A stretch of DNA of 64,000 nucleotides from Paracyclopina nana. Taxonomy: Eukaryota; Arthropoda; Copepoda; Cyclopoida; Cyclopettidae. Below the pieces are notes generated by a model. It was not told the origin of the DNA. It was given only the letters and a program-made list of their open reading frames with translations, and searched no databases. The number at the start of each line of letters is the position of its first letter. Position 1 is the stretch's first letter. Positions 22,901-35,385 of this stretch are shown piece by piece. The position numbers and the translations under genes were made by a program. The stretch lies in the NCBI GenBank assembly GCA_019096065.1, contig JAGUCH010000005.1, positions 2,666,001-2,730,000 of the forward strand, written 5' to 3'.

Positions 22901-25900
22901 TTCCCAAGGACTCCTTCAAATGTAGCATACCACATGTTTGATCCAGCCACCCAGAAAGACTATCCTCTATAGCGTTCAAGTCTGACACAAGACTGGCCTT
23001 GTTTTCCATCCAGGCGCCCTTCATCTCCGCAACTCGCACCGAGAGCATCGAGAACGTAATTTCTGCTTGCATATCCCTCTTGTCTTGCACCATCTGGTTC
23101 CCATCAGCCTCAGGAGCGTTTCGAGCAAAAGCTCCGGCAAGACCAAGTTCAACTCCGGGAGTCCAATCCACCAGAGGATCATAAATGAAGGCTTCGAGGA
23201 GAGTGAGGAGAGTTTCTTTTCCAGATCTGAGGGACTCGAGAGTTTTCTCACAAGACAGCCGAAAGACTCCTTCCACGCCTGTGAGGCCAAACACATTTAC
23301 TATGTTCTGCGTAAGCCTGAAAGGAACTCTCTCTGGAATCCTCAGCTTGGCTCCCTTTTCGAAACACACGTTGTAGTCGATATGGATGATTTCACCTCGC
23401 TTAAAGTCCAGAAGCAAATTATCCAGATGACGATCTCCAAGGCCAATGATGTAGCCAATGACGCTCATGACTGCAATTGATTTGGTCAAGTTGCCATTCA
23501 ACTTGTGCCACTCACTCGAGCTGTTGGCTGATAGCCACAAAGTCAGAGATAGCAAATCTTTTGGGGTCTCCTCCATGAGCTCAATAAGGACCTGACGCAT
23601 AACAGCCAAAGGCCACTCCTTCCGGTTGTCCAGATTATGTATACCGTGATCTCTGAGAAGAGGGATCAACTTGTTGTAAAATTGATCAGCAGGCTTTTGA
23701 GGCGTTGGTCGGACATCTGTCTTTTTGGTGAGCTCAAGGCTCAACTGCCTTCGCTGGAGCCATTTTTTGTACAGTGTGAATAAAGGAACGGCTCCTTCAA
23801 CCCATTGGATTAGTCCAGACCTTGGGCCAAGAGGCACAACCGAGTAATGCCGCGCCCTGAAACCAGGGTTCTTTGTCTTCATGAGGGTGTTTGCGATGCT
23901 GAGGAATTGCATAATTCTTTCGTCCAAGTGGAGATCTTCGAGGCCCTTGAACAAGTATGCGTAATGTCTGCCATCACTTCCTTGAATTTTTAGCTTTTTG
24001 GGCTTTGTTTTCGTTGGCAAAATGGTCAGCACGTTTTCAAATTTCCTAACAGTCAAGACACGATCACCTTCTTGTCCTGGCAAAGGAATTAAGGAGTCTC
24101 TCAAATTCGCCAAAGCAGGGCTGATTTCAGACAATTGCAGTTGGCCTTTTTTCAGCAACTTCGCGGCAATCCTCGACTGCAACTGGTTCAAGAGGCTCCA
24201 TGTTTCTCGAGGCTTGTTGAAATCCGGAGGATCTCGAAGCTTGACCATCATTTCTTCAATGAATTTACCATATTTGCCGCTGAACCATTCCTCAGCTGGA
24301 GACTCGGGATGTTTTGTAATGGCCTCAATTTTGTTGAAAACGTACAGCAAAGGCTTGAAGTGGATGAAGTACTTGTCTTTCACCAGCTCTTTCTTCTCTT
24401 CAGAGTTAAGGGAATCGTTTCTCAGCAACTTTTGCACCTCATCCTCCATTTTGTTGACTCTCTTCAATACCTCATTGGAGTATTGTTGAATTGTACCATA
24501 CCAAAGCTCATCCCAAAGAATGCTAACGCGCTGGAGTTCCGATACCAAGATCTTGACATGGTCGATCCTGTCATCATCAAGCGTAGTTGCCATCGTGTGC
24601 ACAATTTTCTCATGCGCAGACTGCCAAATTTGGGGAGTAGCCTCTTCCTCTTCGTCTTCGTTGATGATGTCTTCAGCTTTGGCAGCGTCCTGCGATTGGT
24701 CAAACAACTTGCTCACTTTGACAGTCTCTGAAGCCATTGAGCCAACAATTGCAGGATAGATGACCAAATTTGGAAAATCTCGAGCAATTCTGCAGAGCAA
24801 ATCAGAAATTCGGCTTCGCACTGCCTTCACGGGATGGTTCAATCGAGAAAAGAGCTGTGGAATAATGGCCCTCCAACATTCACTCGGAGTGTCATCCAAG
24901 CCATTTTGAAGGCATTCTTGCAGCTCAAAACTGTGCTTGACAATCAACTGGAGTAGCCTCAATGTTGCGGAAATAACTCTCTGTTCCTTCTTCTCGGTGA
25001 CCGAGGACAAAGAGATGAATCTGAAATAGCACTTAGTAGCCATCTCCTGGTAGTAAAATATTCGCTTTTGCACTTGTTGCCACAGACCCAGAATATTTTC
25101 CAGCACTACATCATCTTGAAGTTTTTTGCTCAAAGTTTTCCTCATGAACTCAGTCTTGTCAACCTCAACTTCTCCATGTACTTTCAGATGAACAAGAGAG
25201 AGGACGTCAGCAATTTCCTTTTTGCCATCATCATCCAAAATGCTTGTTGACAAATCCTTGAGAATGTTCTTTTCTCTATTGGTCAACGCTATTCTGCCGT
25301 TAATTGAAGACGCAAGCACTTTTTCACCCATCTCCAGGCACCAGTTTGCAAATTCATACCACACTTTGGCCATCTCTGGTGCCATTGTCACTGCAAGTTT
25401 CAAAAGCCTTCCTATGACCATATCTCCATCCGAGCAAGCATCAGTCACGAGTAAGTGCGAATCGTCCGTTTCAGTCTCAGAAATTGGCTGATGTGACAAA
25501 ATTTCGGTCAGAGTCACAGTTTCTTGGGTCGAACTCACGACATCAGGGTCCATCAGATTAGGAGTTTTCCTCAACCATTTGGCCAATGTGTTGAATGACC
25601 TTCCAGCAATGCTCCAAAGGTCAAGGTTGTCGGTTCTTTTGAGTCCTATGTAGCCGATTCCGCTGAGAACTTGAACAGCCACCATCTTGCTATGGTTATC
25701 TTGAGGCTGCAGAGCATAGCAGAGTTTGGCACTTTGCCTCAAACAGTTAGCTCTGTCGGTGCTCAAGTAGAGCATTGGATAAGCAAAATTGATACTCTTA
25801 ATGTAACTGACGACATCGGAGCCATTGGTGCCCAAATTTTGCTCCATATGCTTCGTAGCCAGCTTCAGGTTTCGCTCTTTCCGGGCCTGAATCGCAATTT

Positions 25901-28900
25901 CCAGATTCAAGGAGGTGAGTTGGAAATGCAAGTGGGGCTGCTGTTTGGAAAACCTAATGAAGTAATCACCCCACTTTTTGACCAGCAACAAGTTTGATGC
26001 TTCATGGCTTCTCTCTCGATAAGTCAAAAAGGTATCCAACGTCGACTTGCTCTCAGCCATATTTTGCACCGATCCTAGAATAGCTGTGCGCTTCATGTGA
26101 CTGGGCGTCAAGGCATGATCCTCATACAGTCTGCTGACGATATCTCCAACACTGGTCAAATTGTGATTTCGATTGCAGATTGACTTCATCAACTGAACCT
26201 GTCCAACAATCAGTAAATCGTCAACGTATTGTGGCTTCAGCTTCTCAACATCAATTCCATTTAGCAAATCCTTGTCGTGAGATCCCTGCTCGAACGAGCA
26301 TAGAGCGTCTAGACTTTTTTGGAAAAAATCTACACGGTCACCCAAGTTCTCGTTCTTTTTCTTATACTCGTCGAGCCACGATGAGTAACTTTGCGACTCG
26401 CAAACGGAAAGGTGCCCCAGAGCGATCTCACGCAATAAAAGCTCGTAGCAAAGACCCTTGGTACCCTCGAAGTGAGTCTTGATCAGTTCAACTCCTTCCT
26501 CGTATCTCTTTTTGGCGATGCAAATCAAGCCTTTGATCCATCTGAACTTCTTGCTGAGATTTTCAGCAGCCCACGCATAAAGACCAGCCAAGTTGTCCGG
26601 CCCATTGTCGAGGTTCTTGAGCGACACAGCAGCCAAGGCAACCAAGTCTTCCTGAACTTGACCTTCGATTTTCACCTTGAGAGCCTTCTGAGACTGCCTG
26701 TATGCAAATGCGAATTCGCCCACGTAAAAGCCGAGGAATGCAGCCATGAGTTGTACCCTGGACAACCAATCAAGGCAAGTTTTTTTGTTGGCCACAAAAA
26801 AGGCGGAAATGTTGTTACCGTCCCATGCATTATACATGGCCTTTTCCAGCCTTTCGAAGATGACAAGGAAGTTTCGAGCTTGTTGAATAGAAACTTCTTG
26901 GTGCTTCCCCACCAAAGTTCGCATTGCTTTCTCGTAAGCAGCCAATGTGTCTTGAGCTTTCCCAAATGGCGTTTTCAGCTTGTTGGCAATGCAATAGTTG
27001 GCGATCTCGTCCCCGACCCACTCAATTTTTTCAGTTCGACTGGCAAAGGAAACACCGAGCACATCCAAAAGCTGGCCAAGCTCAAGCTCCTGGTCGATTT
27101 CTTTGGTGCCGTTTCCCATTTGTGAGCCAATCAACACGCTGCAAAAGCTCTTAAATTCAGATTGCGTTAAGCTCCTGGGCAATTTTTCTTCTCCTGCTCC
27201 TCCTCGGTAGCTTTTGGTTTCGCATTGTATCCAATCAAGCACCAGCGGAGGCAGCTTCGGTATCAAGTTCTTGGCCTTGACGCGCTCTCCTTTTTCGTTC
27301 TCGTCCAATTTTTTGCACACAATGCCATAAATGTCATGATGGTATAAGAGCTGGCTAGAGCTGTAGTTATCTAGGAAGCATTCAATCACTTCTGAGTGCT
27401 CCTTTTTCAAAACAGTCTTCAGGAAATGCTTGAATTCGCCAGATTGGCTCAGCTCATGCTGGTTCTTGGAGGCAACGACAAGCACTTCAACAGCCCAATT
27501 TTGCATCAATTCTTGGGAGGGATGATTCAAATCCAACTGCATGATTTGAGTCAACGTTTTGAGCACTTTTTGAAAGTAAGTGGTGGTTGGAGCCAACGAG
27601 CTTTGGTTTGACTGGACCAAAAGTTGGCTGCTCGCAAGGAATTGATGGTGACATCCACAGTGATTTTTGAGCATCCTCAACAACGCATGATGGACCATGG
27701 GATGCACTCTTGCAAACTTTTGGTTGGCAAGCCCACCATCTTGAGCCAGCAGGAGAAAAAGTGGTGGATCGAGGGCCCACATACTGAGGACTGAGCCTTT
27801 GGCGTGTACTAGGTCAAATAAGCATTCAAGAATGAAGAGCAGGACTTTGATATGATAGGAAGCTGGCTCATCTTCGCATAGTTTGACTAACGCCTTTTGG
27901 TACGGGCCAACAAGCGCAGAGTAGCATTCTTGCAACACAAGAATATTTCGTGAGTTGAGCAGGCCCCTAAAAAAATTGACGATTGCAGCCCGCGACTGCT
28001 TGCCATTGGTGACTGCGCCCAGATGTACAAGGTCAATTTTTAGAACTGCAGTCACAAACTCCACCTGAAGGCTCTTCTCAACGTGATTGATCATTTTGTC
28101 CACGAAGTCGAGAGTCAGCGATTGGCCTCTATACGAGAGTTTGCACAGAGACTTGATGCTGATCTCGTGAAATTCTTTCATCTTTGCCTCGTTATCGTTA
28201 TAAAGGCTTTCCTTTCTCTCGAGAAGCATCATGATGGACTGTTGACCTGCCAGTAGGATGTCCTCGTCATGGCGCTGTTTCAAAGTGGACACGAGGCATC
28301 TTAGGATTACATAGCCCCATTTTAGACTCTCGGAAGGCAGAAACGAAACGGCCTGCAAACAAATAGCACTATTTAGTGTCCAGGCAATCTTACGCATAAA
28401 AATTCACCTTTTGCTTCGATTTTGTCCGCAGGCAACTCAGAACAGTGTTGAAAACTTGCACAACTGATGCAATTTTTTCGATGCATTCATTTAGTTCCGC
28501 AGGGCTGCTGTTGCCATCTTCTATGTCTTCGGTAAAGGACTCGATATCTTCAATAAATTGCCTGAGGAGATTAGCGCTGAAATCCAAGTCAATGATCCAG
28601 AACGAATGCCAGGACAAAAGAATGGTAGAAATTTGTAATTTTAGGCTCGGGCCTTGGCCGGTGTCTACATGCCAACCAACCAAAATGTCAACTATATCCT
28701 AGGAGTGAAAAACAAATCTAAATTGATTCTCTTTCCCGCCATGAAAATTTCAATGCTCACCTGAAACCTCGGCTCGAAAAGTTTGACATGTTGTTGAGAA
28801 ATGAGACCAAGGGCATTTATCAAAGGTGGCACAATAAGAGGATTTTCCGTTTTTTCAAGGGTCTCTTGAAGGTCGTCCAGCATTGGCGTAATGACAACTT

Positions 28901-29461
28901 CCTTCACAAACGGCTTCGTGGACAGAATCACTTGAAAAATCTTGACGAAATAAACCAAATCCTTTTCCTTCTTCGAGCCATCCCGAAATCTGTCCCAAAT
29001 TTTCTTGTAGTATTTCCAGAAAGGATCAAAGTCTCCGTCATTGTATGTGGCCAGAATGAACCCCACTCTGCCAATTGCGTTAGCCGTTTCTGACTTGACC
29101 TTGTCCCCATGCTTGGAGCTATGGATCACTTCAAAAGCAGCATCGCAAATGACTTCGTGAGATCGAAATACGTAAGCTCTGTTATCCAAAAAGTAAATGG
29201 TGTCGCTGATCTGAAAACAGGGAATGGAAATCATTGCCAAAGTTTTTTGCTTCAATTTACCTGACACGACAGAGCGTGAGCCACCATGGTGTTATTTTCT
29301 CGGACCAGTTTCCGCTGAAGGGTGGATAATCTGACATCTTCGCAAACGTACTCCAAGATGTCGGCGTCAAAATGCTCCTTAAAGTTGTGAGGGCCAACGA
29401 GGCCAGCAAATTTCCGGCCAGGCGGCGGAAAATTGGGTGTGAACACTTCCTTCGAAGCCAT
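19938..29461 (-). CDS. Smg1: SMG1, PI3K-related kinase of nonsense-mediated mRNA decay
   Basis: Four exons, 29461-29261, 29210-28761, 28698-28408 and 28352-19938, all phase 0, give about 3,118 aa. SMG1 phosphorylates UPF1 in the SURF complex to trigger decay of mRNAs with premature stops. Seen: start MASKEVFTPNF, a long helical (HEAT/FAT-like) N-terminal part, and the kinase core near residues 1940-1975 with GDRHLDNLLLDF (catalytic loop) and IIHIDYNVCFEKG (metal-binding loop). About 1,000 residues of the SMG1-type C-terminal insertion follow, then a FATC end (SVAEQVDFIIREATN...LYEGWTAWI). Order and tail identify SMG1 rather than mTOR, ATM or ATR. The last exon alone is 8,415 nt without an intron. 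The start is supported by a spliced ATG exon. The intact reading frame argues against a pseudogene. Confidence 0.96.
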
Positions 29462-30045
29462 CGCGTGACTTCTGGCAAGCTATCCAAACTTAATCTTGCA
29501 ACGCTTGTAGAATCGCTGTATCAGCGTCATTATCTACGAGCAATGATAGACAATCGCTTCAAAATTGTTGAGAAATCGCATTATGGTAAACAAGTATGAG
29601 GAAATTTGCCGTACTGAGTTTTGGCGATATTTTTCAACGAACCTCTCTTCAGTGCCGCATATTTCTTAATACGCGTCAGCAGCTGCATTTTGTTTTGAAA
29701 TCTACAAGCGCTGCCGAGCGACTTTTTTTAAGGCTCTTCAAATAGAAAGATTTTTCACTCTACAAATGATCTAATAGTTTTATATTAAATAAATACCTTT
29801 TTTTCCGCTGAAAAAGTATTAAATCTTTTATTTTCTTGTTATTTGAATTGTAAAAGTAAAAATAGACAGCTTTTCATTATTGATTAGAGGCTCGGTAAAA
29901 TTCGACCTGATGTCGGTGCCAAGAAAAACAAGACTTCTTCTAGAGCTGATTGATGGCCTTGTTCTGTCATCAGTTAGCACCTGAGTGTTAATTGTACATT
30001 TATGTGAAAATGTAATCCCTTTCATCAACAAATTTCCCGCGCATC
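29462..30045. promoter_or_regulatory. Divergent promoter region between Smg1 and the zinc-finger gene
   Basis: The two start codons face away from each other across 584 bp with no supported ORF between, so both promoters and 5' UTRs must fit here unless untranslated exons lie elsewhere. I see no clear TATA at either side. Shared regulation is inferred from arrangement only. Confidence 0.55.
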
Positions 30046-33000
30046 ATGAATAATCAGAGTTCGGACGAGGCACAAAATGTGTCGAAAGCTGTTATCCAGG
30101 ATTTGGTCGAAAATGTCATCAGTGCCAGTCAGTCGATGGAAAACAGCGAAGACGGTGACGACGAGCCCGGCGAATCCTTGTCAACTGTTCTGGAGAGCTT
30201 GACTGAAGAGTCTGCTAAAGAGATATTTGCTGATGCTGAGAAACCAGTTTTGTCTGAGAGCACTTCAAAAATCATTGCCAGTTTTATTAGCAAAAAATCC
30301 TCACCTGCCAAAAAGAGTACAAATCCTGTGGAAGATGACTTTTCGTCTGATGAAGAAGGCAACTTAGTAATTGTAGAGCCAGTTCAACAAGCGGCTAGAT
30401 CGTCAAGAAAACTGGTCAAAAATCTGGACGAAATTACGTTTAGTGACAACAGCAGCGAAGATCGTACAAGCATCAATATTTCATGGGAGGCAATTGAGTC
30501 GAGACCATCGAGTTCAGCTGCTGCAGTCCCACTCCAGAAGGAGAAATCGCCACCAAAGAAGTCGGACTATGTAATGAAAGAAGTCATTGACGAGTTTGCT
30601 GCTACTGTTGAGGACGAATCATCTTCCGGAGCAGAGACCATCGTTACTGCCAAACGTCGAGGACGACGCGTTAAATCTCAGCCTCGAAAGAAGAAAGTTT
30701 CGCCCGCCGTTACAGTAGCAAGTAAAACTTTAGAAGAGGACGAAGGCGACAAAGTGGCTGAAGACGTTGACCAAATTGTCGCATTTATTCGACAAGAAAA
30801 TGCACACGAACAAGAAAAGTGCAATAGTTTGCAAGGACAACTCGAAAGTAAGGATGTGGTATCCCCACCTTCTGCCTCGTCGTCGTTAGTATTGGACAAA
30901 AAATCTGTTTCGCATAAGAAAAAGAGAAAAGGTGGTGGCGGAAAAAAGAAGAAGACCAAGAGCCGCAAAAGTGCTCAAAAGAAAGTGGTCAAGTTATTGA
31001 GTCAGGAAAACGGCATCAAAGAAGAGTCTGTTGTTAAAGAGACTTCAGTTGCGGAAAAAAGGATATTTAAGCCGATTCAGAATTGGCACAAAATTATGAG
31101 GATTTCATCTAGTCAGCCACTCAGTCAATCCACAGTGGATCAGATTTTTTGCAATGTGATTGCTCCATATGTTCCATGTGTTCCAAGAAATACTTCCCAG
31201 CGGTTGATCGATGCTTTGAGCGAAAAAGAGCTGGAACAGTTGTGCTGTCCGGGCTGCAAAGATCGATTTTTGCTGCCCACCTCCTTTTTTCAGCACATCT
31301 ATCGCAAAAGTGCACGCATCACTTTTACCTGTGGGCCCTGCGGACACATCAACCTTGCATTTTACAACCGATGCCATTTGAGGATTCATGTCCTGAGTCA
31401 CCTCGAGGAAAGTTACCATAAGTTTGCCATCCTGAAATAACAGCGGGGTATATCTAGAAAATTTCCTTTTACTTGGGGTATTTTTGGAGTGCAAAAAATG
31501 AGTTTTTTCAAAAAAAATGTGCTAATTGTCACGCGTAAGAAAAAAAGTTGAAGATTTCAATCAGTAGCAGGAACATATTTCTTTGGTATTCTTTTTACAT
31601 AGAGTTTCGGCTTTTTTTGGGAAAGAGGAGGAACTGATGGATGTAACACCATTTACTGTTGCTGGTTGCATTGAACCCATCCGTATTTCTAAGCATAGAG
31701 TGTGATATTTTTTTCTAGGTTAAGCTAGAGCCAATATGATAGTATACTGTGAGAGCTATAAATCGTGAAATATTGCACGTTCGGCGTAGAAGAAATTGAT
31801 TTTCCTCCTATTCTCAAGGCTCACTGAGTTTAGTGCCATGCTTTTGTCAAGATTTTGTTTGCCATCACTTGTATGGTACTTTTGGCTCAATTTAAAAAGC
31901 AATTATTGGATATCAACAAAGCCTCCAAAGTAGTTATTGCATAAAACATGCTTGTCAGGATGGCAAATTTTACGACATGACGTTCAGATCGACGGTATTA
32001 ACTCCGTATCGATTCCTGGGCCCGAAACGCTCAATGTGGCTCCTTTGGAGGCATCTGAAGTCAATACGGGGTTTATTGACGACACTTACACCTCAGAGCT
32101 GGAGACGCTTTTCTCCGACTACAAACTTCAGTATGACAATGCGAAAAGATGCCCGGAATGTCGGGTTCCAGTGGAAGACAAGGAGGCCCATTTTCAAGGT
32201 GTATCCGAGGCCTTTGATGGGGCCAAATTCGAGTGTGAAAAGTGCAAATCGGCCATTCCGACCAGATGTGCCCTGGAGGCTCATAAACGGATCCATGGAC
32301 GTACTCCTGTCCATGTTTGTCCTGAATGCGGGCTATCCTTCGAGTCTTGGGTGATCTTCAAGCACCACCTACAGACGACGTGTCATCACGAAGGCCGAGT
32401 TTTGGCCGTTAAATGTGTCCTATGCACACGGAAAAACGAGGGGCAGTCGGCTGTTTTCGTCGACTTGGAGACCATTTATGCTCATTTCTATGAGTTGCAT
32501 GTGGGTAAGTGTGTTTTCCGCCTATGCTTATATACACGTGTATATATTGTACCTAAAAGTTCTCCTCTAATGTACTAGCTTATGGGAAAAACAAGCTTTC
32601 TGTCTGTTAAAATATGTCTAGACTTGCATTTGCAACAGCCGCTGCAACTGAAATCTTTCTGGGCTAAGATGAACCTTTTTATGGCATTTTTAAACACATA
32701 AGCAACCTTTCAATTTATATTTAAACTTATTATGTTGTAAACTTGGCCTGTTTACTTTTGCTTTTTTTCATTGGCAGAATCAAAACCTAGCTTACAATTC
32801 TTGGTTGAATTGGGGAATAAGTATACTATAGCCTTTCGCTGAGATCTAATTAGTGTAGAAGTAGCCCTAATGAGAAAGCTACAAGGTCGGTAATTAAAAG
32901 AGGTCGTAATAACAAGAACTGACAACCACAGCCATACATTGCTGATGCAGTGCTTGATTCAGGCCTGGCTCTTTTTCCTCCCACCGTCAAAAATAATGCA

Positions 33001-34603
33001 CTTTCTTGCAGGCCTCTTTTACAAGTGTTCCGATTGCGAAAAGGCATTTGCCGAAAAATCAGCCATCTACGAACACCGTGCAAAGGAGGGCGGCAAAGGG
33101 CACAGCAAAAAGGGTCTTACGGCCGAATTCTCACTGCTGTACCAGGCCAGCTTTCTTAAAGGCCCTTCTAAGCTGTTTAGCACTCGCGAGGCCTTCGAAG
33201 AGCGCATCTCCCCTGTGATCAAATCATGGCAGAAAAGCTGGAAGTTCAAATGTATTGCCTGCCAATCCCTTTTCGATTCTGCCTCAGATCTGTCGAGACA
33301 CAATACAAATTGGTGCCAGCTCCAACACAGCAACGTGTACTCAGCCTCTAAGCTTTTCCCCGACCAAGATCAACAGCCTCTTCTTGTCAGCAACGAAGAA
33401 AGCAACAGTTCGAAAGCTTTGACAGCCTCCGAAGCTTACGAGAAAATGAATGAGCACCTGGCTCATTTGGAGGCTCTAACCTCGGAGGTCGACACTTGCC
33501 ATGATTGCGCCAAAATTGGCTTGGACTTTAGGTATAATATACTATATAGTTTGCTTTTTCACAGGCATAATAGCCTTATTGAAGTATGCCCGCAAAGGTT
33601 CAGCTTTCAAAAGCAATACATATCATTTGAGGTTTCCGAAATATGATGCGCATTCTTCTTCTTGCCTAAAATAGCCTTTGGATGCCTACCTCATGAATAT
33701 ATTCCATCCTTTTTATGCAGAGCCCATCTGGTGAGTCATACAAAGTCAGGTCGTCGAATGACGACTTCAACAGTGGCAACAACGACTTTTTCCGATGGCT
33801 CAGCAGAAAAACCGCTGATAAGTGATGAGTCAAAGGCTGCTGCCGGCCTTCGAATTACTCGGCAACGCCTCGAGGCTCATGTTGAGCCCTCAATCACTCC
33901 TAATAAAAGGCCGCCGCCGCCACCATCGACTCCCCAAGATCCGCCGCCAATCAAAAAGGTCAGAAAGATGAAGGCCAAAAAGGCCAGTGGGCCGGAGGTG
34001 AAGCCCTTTGTTGAAACTCTGGGCATCGACGTGATTTCAACTAAGAGGCTTATGTCCTTCAACAAATTGAGCTCAAAAGCTTTGGCCTTCGGGGCCACAG
34101 CAAGGCCCAAAGCAAGGCCGTCGTCGCAAGAGGCATCTCGGTTCAACTGTGCATTGTGCGATTTCTCCACGGAGTTGAGAGATAGTTTCGGCTCGCACAT
34201 TCGAATCCACAAGCCCGTGATCCACCGGGAAGGTCCAACCGTGGCCTTTAACGAGGCCGCGAGCGACTGCTTCCAGTGCAAGGAATGCGGAATGTGTTTT
34301 GCCTCGGAGGCGTCGTGGAAAAAACACCTTTTCTTGCTGCACCGAATCAAAAAGCCACAGGCCTCGGATTATTGCGAGGATCTCATCACATCCCCTGTCG
34401 ACGCGGAGGCCTCCGTCGAGGCCACAATGCAGCCTCGAAATGTGTGCAACGTTTGCCGCCGCGGATTTGCCTCGGAGCTCGAGCTTCGTAGGCATTTTCG
34501 TACCCACGGCATGGCCTTCATCATGCAACACCCTGAAAGCGATCCCACGGGAATTCCGAGGCTCTTGGTGAAAGGGCTTAACCAGCAGCCTCCGCCTAGT
34601 TAG
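30046..34603 (+). CDS. C2H2 zinc-finger protein resembling the ZNF532/ZNF592/ZNF687 family
   Basis: Four exons, 30046-31411, 31959-32504, 33012-33531 and 33721-34603, total 3315 nt and 1104 aa with phases 1, 1 and 2. Exon 1 encodes an acidic Ser-rich N-terminus, a basic Lys/Arg stretch around residues 285-310 (likely nuclear signal) and the first finger-like block (CCPGCKDRFLLPTSFFQHIYRKS). Later exons carry several C2H2 fingers, for example CPECGLSFESW and CSDCEKAFAEKS, a proline-rich linker (RPPPPPSTPQDPPP) and a last finger ending HFRTHGMAFI, which I recall as characteristic of this family. Human relatives act with ZMYND8 in chromatin regulation. The donor ending exon 1 (A|GTTACC) is weak; retaining that intron gives a stop at 31438-31440 and a 464-aa short form. 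Separate genes are possible but less likely. Confidence 0.75.
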
Positions 34604-35385
34604 TATGGATGATATGCCCTTCATAGCATTTTCTCTCTGTGTGCCAAATCAAGCATGAATGCATTTTATTATGTCGCAGTATTTATACTTCCATTCGTTG
34701 AAAGGTTTTTGCTCACGTTGCTTCATAATTACAAAGGCTTTATAGAAAAGGCCGCCCTTTTTTCGTCCTTGCTTTGTTGTCTTTCCGGGGAATCTGACCG
34801 CTTTTGCTACTGACAAACTGCAAACAATTCGAGCCTTCGAGGTCCAAACTTTCGAATGTCTTTCTCGCCATATCTGGGTGAATTTGCAGGAAAACATTCT
34901 GGGTGTTTCCATTTTTTCACGAAAATGTTTTGCATTTTCTGAAGTGGATTAGGGGCACACAGTGCAAGAAAAATAGTGTTGACAGCTTCTTCTGCTGCAA
35001 AAAAGCCTTCCTTCTTAGGGGCTCTTTGCAGCTATTTTTGTTGAATGGATTTTTAAATAGGAGGAAAAGGCAAACGTGCGACCGTATAATGTACTATATA
35101 TAAGGCCTGCTCTCAGAAGTTTGAACTATCAAAAGTTTTCGTATTTGAGCCTTTTTGCCTATTACTTTGTGACAAAAGTTTGATTTTTTCCAATCTCGCA
35201 AAATGAGGTCTGCCTGCTTGCTGCCTCAAAAAAGTTCACAAATGGCAAGTAGGCCAGATTGCCTGGGAAAGAAGGACGAGAAGTAAAAGGAATTGATGAT
35301 TATGGACTTTTCATTCAAAATCGTTCCACCATTAAATTGGATGAAAATTGTACTCGAAGTAACTATTTATAGAGTTATTTATTGA
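34604..35385. other. Convergent 3' region, no gene seen
   Basis: Lies between the zinc-finger gene (plus) and the membrane-anchored orphan gene (minus). A variant signal ATTAAA on plus at 35331-35336 and AATAAA on minus at 35378-35383 suggest closely abutting transcript ends. Confidence 0.45.
35378..35383 (-). terminator. AATAAA 2 nt after the stop of the orphan membrane protein gene
   Basis: On minus the end reads TGATCAATAAATAA, so the poly(A) signal almost touches the TGA at 35388-35386. A very short 3' UTR is predicted. Confidence 0.5.
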
